A DNA stretch of 64,000 nt, taken from the NCBI GenBank assembly GCA_050084985.1, contig JBITNC010000001.1:45880001-45944000 (forward strand). Direction: 5' to 3'. The position numbers were made by a program, and so were the translations under genes. Within the stretch, counting starts at the first letter, position 1. Each line of letters starts with the position of its first letter. Of the stretch, positions 58,415-64,000 are shown piece after piece. The notes below the pieces were generated by a model that searched no databases, had not been told where the DNA came from, and saw nothing but the letters and a program-made list of their open reading frames with translations. The DNA is from Nageia nagi. Lineage: Eukaryota > Pinophyta.

Positions 58415-58800
58415 ATTCATTGATAAAGAAATAATTTTCATGATTTATAATAGAGACATAAGGAACTTAATTGATAAGGGGTTTTTAGCAAAGAAGAACT
58501 TAACCACCAAGGATGTAGAATAGATATATATGACCAATGCTAATGGATACTACACTATTTGCAACAAAACAATGAGGCTTAGAATCAATATGGGAGACTA
58601 CATAGTTTAGGATGATTTTTATATTTTCCTCAAGATTATTTGCAACAAGTTATTCTTGGGTTTCAATGGATGTATCCTTTGGGATATGTCCAAACAAACT
58701 TCCAAACTCAAGAGGTAAGTTTCACCTTCAAAGGAAACAAGATTATCATCAAAGGAGTAAGGATCAACCATGAGCTATGATTGGCCACAACATAAGGATA
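58415..58800 (+). pseudogene. Aspartic protease remnant of the gag-protease element
   Basis: RNLIDKGFLAKKNLTTKDVE, then MTNANGYYTICNKTMRLRIN, MGDYIV-stop-DDFYIF, a frame change, and GFQWMYPLGYVQTNFQTQEV with SFTFKGNKIIIKGVRINHEL. This follows the Ty3/gypsy protease from just after the active site to the 'LGxQWLxxLG' end in order. The D-S/T-G triplet itself has been lost (IYNRDIRN). Stops are TAG in place of Q. RT should follow but does not: about 240 bases later the polypurine tract is reached. Confidence 0.7.
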
Positions 58801-59023
58801 TTTAACCTCTCATGCCCTAAAAGCCTTCAAGAGAGTTATGCCTAACCATATTCATAGTAACAATTTAGTGGAACCCAAAAGGAAGCTAGTTTTTGATTAG
58901 AAGGACTAGCCAGAGTATGAAGAATCCATTCTCTACATCATGCATGGTTTTTAAGATAAAACCAAGGACAAGAAGACTTTGTTGTAGCTATGGATGTTCC
59001 AAATTACTTGAGGATAAGTAATT

Positions 59024-59038
59024 TGGGAAGGGTGGACT
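59024..59038 (+). other. Polypurine tract of the gag-protease element
   Basis: GGGAAGGGTGGACT lies directly before the LTR TGTAATATCCC, preceded by GAGGATAAGTAATTT. The same layout occurs on the - strand at 20876-20905. Confidence 0.75.
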
Positions 59039-59684
59039 TGTAATATCCCCATTTTTATAGTGTTTTTCCCATTTCACCTATGATAAATGGGAACATTAGC
59101 TTATGAGCAATTTTGTCTATTTTAATAGTTTTTGGCTAATTATTGTAACTTACATGTAGAGACTTAGTTAAATTATTTAGTTATGGAATGATGGGCCTTT
59201 ATTTAGTTCATTATGTATAGTTGAGTGCCTTAATATGCTAATAATGTTGTATAAATGATACCAAGGTAATTATATTTGTAAATGTAATATTAGTCTCCTA
59301 TAATGAGGTGTTGCATATTTCTAGCCTTAATGAATGTAATATTAGCATTAGATGGTCATATTGTCATTAGTTCTCCATGTTTTGAGGTTGAGCATACCCT
59401 TTTATGATTACATAGACTACAAGGCATCAAAAAGGCTTCCAGGCTTGGAAATGGCACATCTAGAGAGGAATTTGGTATTAAGAGGTATGAAAGAGCTCTC
59501 CTCCTTAGACATTGGGCTTATGTGTAGGTATTTTATGGTTCAAAATTATATTTTTATCATTAATTGTTAGATGTTGGATTAGTTTTGTATTTTTGGGTTG
59601 AATTGGCCAAATTTATAGCTTCAAGACAAACATCCCTCTATCAGGGCACATTTGAGCATGATTTGCCAATTTGGGATCATCACA
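59039..59684 (+). repeat. 3' LTR of the gag-protease element (646 bases)
   Basis: It starts TGTAATATCCCC after the polypurine tract and ends ATCATCACA. Compared with the 5' LTR it goes directly from 'gggcttatgtg' to 'taggtattttatgg'. A 72-codon open frame inside it (59352-59570) is not a gene. Confidence 0.8.
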
Positions 59685-59689
59685 AAAAT
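59685..59689. repeat. Target-site duplication of the gag-protease element, right copy (AAAAT)
   Basis: AAAAT directly follows ...ATCATCACA at 59684 and matches 53897-53901. Confidence 0.7.
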
Positions 59690-59796
59690 GATTATTTTCC
59701 TTACAAAATATGTCGATCCATATTACAAATTGATACATGTTGATAATTTAAATAAATAAATAAGATAAGTAAATGCTAGAATATGGGACCCTAACA
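59690..59796 (-). repeat. Chromovirus LTR, inner part, right of the gag-protease element
   Basis: On the - strand TGTTAGGGTCCCATATTCTA begins directly after the purine tract TAAGAGGGATGGCA. The LTR is cut at 59690 by the inserted element and its AAAAT duplication. Confidence 0.55.
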
Positions 59797-59810
59797 TGCC
59801 ATCCCTCTTA
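59797..59810 (-). other. Polypurine tract of the chromovirus remnant
   Basis: The - strand reads TAAGAGGGATGGCA immediately before the LTR TG. In chromoviruses the end of pol runs into this tract, and here it follows the chromodomain remnant. Confidence 0.55.
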
Positions 59811-59990
59811 AAAAAAAATCTTTATCCTTAATGATGTAAATTAGGAAAATGTAGTTGAAGCTGATAAAGTACCTCCCAAGTTGCATTCTTAAGTTTTAAT
59901 CTATACCACTAGATAAGAACTTCAATGATGATGCAATTACTAGGCTATTGAGTGTGGTGATCCAAAATAGCCTCAAGTTCAACTAGTATA
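59797..59990 (-). pseudogene. Integrase C-terminal chromodomain remnant
   Basis: On the - strand, ILDHHTQ (about 59960), IIIEVLI, W-YRLKLKNATWEVLYQLQ and FPNLHH end at the polypurine tract. Relatives read like 'ILDRR...VLVQWK...EDATWE...LQ..FP.F.P' over the same span, which is the chromodomain that closes integrase in Ty3/gypsy chromoviruses. The NATWE block and spacing are the strongest evidence. Nothing upstream (60000 on) could be recognised as further pol, so only the last 60 or so codons survive. The domain would direct integration to marked chromatin. Confidence 0.55.
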
Positions 59991-62900
59991 GAATCATCTT
60001 TAGTGAATTAAGGTAATTATGTTTGAACCTTTACTTATGAGCCTATGATTTATTTTTAGGTAAGAGAAATGAATTAAGGTGCACTTTTGAGGATTTTGAT
60101 AATTGTAGCTTGTAGTGTTGACCCTAAATTATGTAAAAATCATAATAAATAAAATGATTTACAAAATAAGAAGAGCTAGATATGTACACTATATTAGATA
60201 AAACAAATATACTTGAAAAGCATGCACTTGATATGAAGTGTATGTGCAATCATCAAAAGTAAATGGTAATGTATCTTTAGAGGATTGGGACTGGATTGGA
60301 GGTGAGCTTGCAATAGATCTTTGTATGCTTGGATCAATAGCCTTTAACATCAAAATCTAAAACCATTGATCCTCAATATGTATGTGGTTAACAACATTGT
60401 ATATGAATATTTATGGAATGCATAAAAGATAAAAAATTTTAGAGCTCAGAGTATAAAAATTTCTCATAATAGGTGATATCTAAGGACACTATTTTTGGAT
60501 GAAGATTATGAGAGATAACCACCTATTAGAGATCCTATCATATCAAAGAGTTCTAATCTATGGAGGTCAACCTATTCCACTTGTATATATAGCCTGTAAA
60601 GACATGGAGAGGAGTGAAGGGTGACCCCTAACAATAATATAAAACTTTGTTGTATTCAAGATAAATTGAAATATGAACCATAGCATATGATATTACATTG
60701 GCCCTAGCATATTGTAATATCAAATTTATATTGATATTTATAATATTGCAATAAATCATTTAGGAAGTTTAAATATGATTTATTAAATAATTAATAAATC
60801 ATTTTTAGGCATTTACATTTTGACCCTCTTTGTATGTGAAATGAAAGGCATTGAAATTACGTAATCCAAAGAAGTTTAGATAAGAGAAGAAAATTTTCAA
60901 TAGTAAAGTGGACTTCCCTTTTTTGATCAATATGCTGAGTATGATATATCTTTTGGCCCCTTTTGGTCTTGTATTACCCCTTGCTATAGCTTCTTTCAAG
61001 AATCAAGCCAAAAATTGGAATCCTTATATGAGGAAAGTACCTCTATTTGGTTTCTCCTTTCTTGGATAATACCTACTTGAGAATAATCCAACATAATACT
61101 CACATAGATCATATTTAATGAAAGAATAATCAATTTAAAGAGCAAGGATGAAATAAATGTAGTATCCATTATGTTACTATGGCCATTGAGATACATAGTT
61201 CTATTGAACCGTGATTATCAAGTTGATAAGATCCTTTCATGCTCTAAGCTTGGAATAACCTACAACTTGTGAGAGATTTTGCTCATGGAGTGATCATGTC
61301 CTTAAAAATATTCATTAGCATAACATTGAATTTTTATCCATCATTGAGATGATTCCATTTAAATTTCATAAAAAGTACCTAATATTCAAATATACATTGG
61401 CCTTATCAATTTAGCACATTTTATCTCATTGAACTTATTGATTTTCAAAGTAAAGGTACATTGTTAACTACATTATTTTCATACAATTTCATAACCATAT
61501 CTTTTATAATTTTGTTTAGTATTCCCATTATAGTGGATACTTATGAAATAATGGCATTTTCAATAGATTTTCAAGAATTTGTATATGCATAATTTGCAAT
61601 GAATTTATAAGACACACATTATTAATAGCGTAAAAATTGTAATATTAGGTTTGCAAACTTGAATCACAATTAATTAACAATAAGTAATCACTTTTAGTAT
61701 TATAAAAATCATGAAAGAACATTTCTATATAACACAATTTTTTTTATATAAGCATTATTTTGACCAATTTTTGACCCTATATACCTTTGGTCTCCATATA
61801 AGCCATATAAGCATAATATTAACCATTTTGAACTATTAAAATCATGATAGAATTATTGATATTTGAAAGAACCCATAATATTATGTTAATCACATTGTTA
61901 ACAATATTAAAATGATTAAATTAAACATACAAAAAAAGAGCATATTCAATTGGCACCAAGTAACTACAATTTAGATATTCAACATTCCAAAAATATGTGT
62001 CTATACAAAAATCAAAATTTTGCACATGCCTTTATTTTGACCAACTTTGATAATTTTTAATTTCATATTTTTCATGTAACTTCTATCATATGCACCTATT
62101 TTGAATAATAAAAAATAGAAACATAGTTTAGGACTTGAATCGCTTACCAATTTTCTATAAATAATGTTGTTAACTATGTGTATTTAATATAAACAATCAT
62201 GAAAAATAGAACATAATCAATTTCACTATTAATACATAATGTAAATATTTAATATCACTATATTTACCATTTGTGACCATCATGCATTGAATCATACGAA
62301 AATATCATATTTTGGACACTGTTAACAACTTGGAAATGGCAAAATTAGGTTCTCAAAAAGAAGTTATAGCCAAATAATGTAATTTCATACATTTTTCCCA
62401 TATAACTTACCACTTTACAAGCACTATTATTGATATTTCAGGGGTGATCCATTTAAGCTAGGGATTAGTGCAAAATAGAATAAAAGGGAGTTAATTAATG
62501 GCATTTGTAAGTTCACTCCTATCATTTTCCTATCTAGTGATCGCTATTGAAACTATGACTACTTCCAACTTAGAGTTGATCTCTTCTCACTACCATTGAT
62601 TTCCTAAAATCTCATTACCCTAGTAGTTTGATTTGCTCATTTACTTGTTAAGATGGTAGAATATGGATGATATGTAGTGGAGAGGCCTTTGACTAGGTGT
62701 AAAGGACATATTGTTGATTATCTTCACAGTCTCCTTTTGACCATGCACTAAGTTTTTATTTTCATTTTCTTGTTTCCAAATTTACTATATCATACCACTT
62801 TGAAATCCTAGGGCTTCCTTCTTCCATTTTACCTCTATTTGTCTTATCAAGGTTGTTTAGCATTTTATTTTTGGTGCTCCTTTGATTTTCATAGCCATTT

Positions 62901-63142
62901 TTAGTCATTTTAGCTTTTCATGTTCATAGAGCTTTGCAAGGTATAAATTTGAGCTTTTTTATTTGATAAAATCTTATTTTTTTCATCTCATTCATGCTGT
63001 TAGGAAACTTTTACTTGTTTTTTGTTTACTTTCACCTTTAGTACAATTATAGCTTGCTTCTCAAACTACTAATATGAATTAATTTTTTTAATTTTCAAGA
63101 GTGCAAGGTAGCCATGAAGGGTGGAGCCATGTCTACTGCATC
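59991..63142. other. Unassigned AT-rich sequence
   Basis: Apart from the degenerate repeat at 61530-62400 I see no feature. The - strand open frames at 60805-61196 carry no motif. Confidence 0.3.
61530..62400. repeat. Degenerate tandem repeat, about 250-290 bp per unit
   Basis: Recurring blocks keep the same order: 'ttattttgaccaa' (about 61755 and 62033) or 'tatttaccatttgtgacc' (62261), then a 'cat...taact...cacctattttgaa' block, then 'gttaac..tat' and 'cat(g)aaaaa.agaacat'. Three units can be lined up loosely by eye. Divergence is high, so limits are approximate. Confidence 0.35.
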
Positions 63143-63424
63143 ATGGAGAAAGCCAGGGAGTGGCCTAGATTAGTTGAGGAGGATGATATCCTCATGAGGT
63201 TAGGATTATATGATCTTACTATTGTTGGTCATGTCCAAGTGACCTCCCTATTCTCATAGCATTAGTTGAGCATTGAGAACACCTTTCACTTGCCCTCAGG
63301 TGAAATGATTTTTACTCGACTTGATGTATACTAGATATGGGATGTGACTATCCATGGGTAGCTGGTTCAATTGGCCAAAGTGTTAATAATAAAGCAAGAT
63401 AGAGATATGAAGGATGGCTCATAA
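63143..63424 (+). pseudogene. Plant mobile domain (PMD) remnant
   Basis: One frame of 93 codons from ATG 63143 reads EKAREWPRLVEEDDILMRLG, LYDLTIVGHVQVTSLFS, then after two stops LSIENTFHLPSGEMIFTRLD and IWDVTIHG, ending at TAA 63422. ALxxxW-type helices followed by 'TFHLPxGExxxTLxDVxxxxGLPIxG' define the PMD found in MAIN-like host proteins and in Mutator-like and gypsy-borne plant transposons. All four internal stops are TAG where CAG (Q) fits. Only the N-terminal third of a PMD is present. It stops about 115 bases before an LTR, so it may be cargo of a transposon cut by that LTR, or the end of an older insertion. Confidence 0.6.
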
Positions 63425-63539
63425 AGAGGAAGATCATGACCAGAAGCATAGGTTCTCCCACTTGCATGAAGCATGTAAGAATGTAGATCCTTTCATACAC
63501 TTGAGACTTCTTGTTACCTCAATTATTGCTATTATAATT

Positions 63540-63986
63540 TGTAATGTAATATTGTGTAATATTTCTCTTTATGTAAATTCACTTAATAATTAAATTATCT
63601 TTAAATACCTTAAAGCATTAAGAGAATAAAAATAAGAAAGGAAAAAGGGAATTAAATATAGAAATATATTTAACTTTACCCTTGGGTTAGAAATAGGTTA
63701 AAGAGTGAGTTTCTTCTTATAAATAGAGAGGTACCCCCTCTATCATATTGTACAACTTAGAAGAAAGCTTTACTACAGGTTTAGGGTTTGGAGAGAGAGG
63801 AGAGATTCCATAAGAGAGGTCCTTGAGAATAAAAAGATCTTAGTTAGTGGATGTACTCCCAAAAAAGGAGGAACCTACTTTAAATCTTATGTTCATTGTG
63901 AGATTAGTTTGTGTTATTATGCTATTGTGTTGATGTTGTGAGTGTCTTCTTGAGATCTTGGTAGATTAGAAGTTAATTTAGAAAAG
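63540..63986 (+). repeat. 5' LTR of an element that continues beyond the window
   Basis: The end is fixed by the perfect primer-binding site at 63987. The sequence holds a TATA box, a pyrimidine block and the leader-like 'ggtttagggtttggagagagagg' expected of an LTR. The start at TGTAATGTAAT (63540) is a guess, because the partner LTR is outside the window. The 3' terminal CA is not obvious. Confidence 0.55.
63718..63725 (+). promoter_or_regulatory. TATA box of the terminal LTR
   Basis: TATAAATA followed by GAGAGG, about 260 bases before the primer-binding site. This matches plant LTR promoter layout. Confidence 0.5.
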
Positions 63987-64000
63987 TGGTATCAGAGCCA
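63987..64000 (+). other. Primer-binding site at the window end
   Basis: TGGTATCAGAGCCA is a perfect initiator-Met tRNA site. It marks the 5' LTR/interior junction of an LTR retrotransposon running to the right. Confidence 0.85.

Larger units (their letters stand above)
53902..59684 (+). mobile_element. Gag-protease-only LTR retrotransposon inserted in a chromovirus LTR
   Basis: The two LTR copies start TGTAATRTCCC, and the target duplication AAAAT lies at 53897-53901 and 59685-59689. A degenerate Met-tRNA primer site follows the left LTR and a polypurine tract precedes the right one. The 3.7-kb interior has a protease remnant at its end but no RT, RNase H or integrase. Protease is followed within 250 bases by the polypurine tract, so the absence of pol looks structural rather than decay. 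It would depend on enzymes of another gypsy element. Confidence 0.8.

Overview
The window looks like a piece of a very large, repeat-dominated land-plant nuclear genome. It is strongly AT-rich and I recognise no host gene, rRNA, tRNA or CRISPR array. Almost everything identifiable is a decayed LTR retrotransposon, plus one transposase-like gene with plant-type GT-AG introns. The depth of nesting, the age of the copies and the families present (Tat and chromovirus Ty3/gypsy, SIRE-like Ty1/copia, plant mobile domain) would suit a gymnosperm such as a conifer. That assignment is inference, not proof.

Layout. (1) 1 to about 20394, + strand: an old Ty3/gypsy-like element with an LTR at each end (the left one cut by the window edge), a degenerate primer-binding site at 459-477, a gag remnant, a 20-bp periodic array at 2349-2830, a 173-bp AT-rich repeat at 8053-8577, and an unassigned coding remnant at 17161-19450 before the right LTR. 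A degenerate two-intron transposase-like gene lies inside it at 9411-13522. (2) 20398-23010, - strand: the 3' part of a gag-protease element. (3) About 23480-45400, + strand: a Tat-lineage Ty3/gypsy element with gag, protease, RT, two RNase H domains and integrase. Its integrase zinc finger is split at 29477 by copia element A (29478-44469, - strand, TSD AATAG). Copia A is itself split by copia element B (31438-40149, - strand, TSD TCAAG). (4) 45401-53638: unassigned AT-rich or CT-rich sequence. (5) 53639-59796: a short chromovirus LTR (- strand) split by a gag-protease-only LTR element (53902-59684, + strand, TSD AAAAT). (6) 59991-63142: mostly unassigned sequence, then a plant-mobile-domain remnant, and finally an LTR whose primer-binding site ends exactly at the window edge.

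The nests give relative ages. Hand alignment of copia A's LTRs shows 34 mismatches in 251 bases. Copia B's LTRs differ at roughly 54 of about 1010 bases outside their minisatellite. Element 1's LTRs look more diverged still. The most unusual structures are the 14-bp minisatellite inside the copia B LTRs, which differs between the two LTRs by exactly 20 units, the transposase-like pseudogene, and two gag-protease-only elements that share a polypurine/LTR junction. No coding sequence here looks functional: all carry stops, frameshifts or lost catalytic residues, and many stops look like CAG to TAG or CAA to TAA changes.
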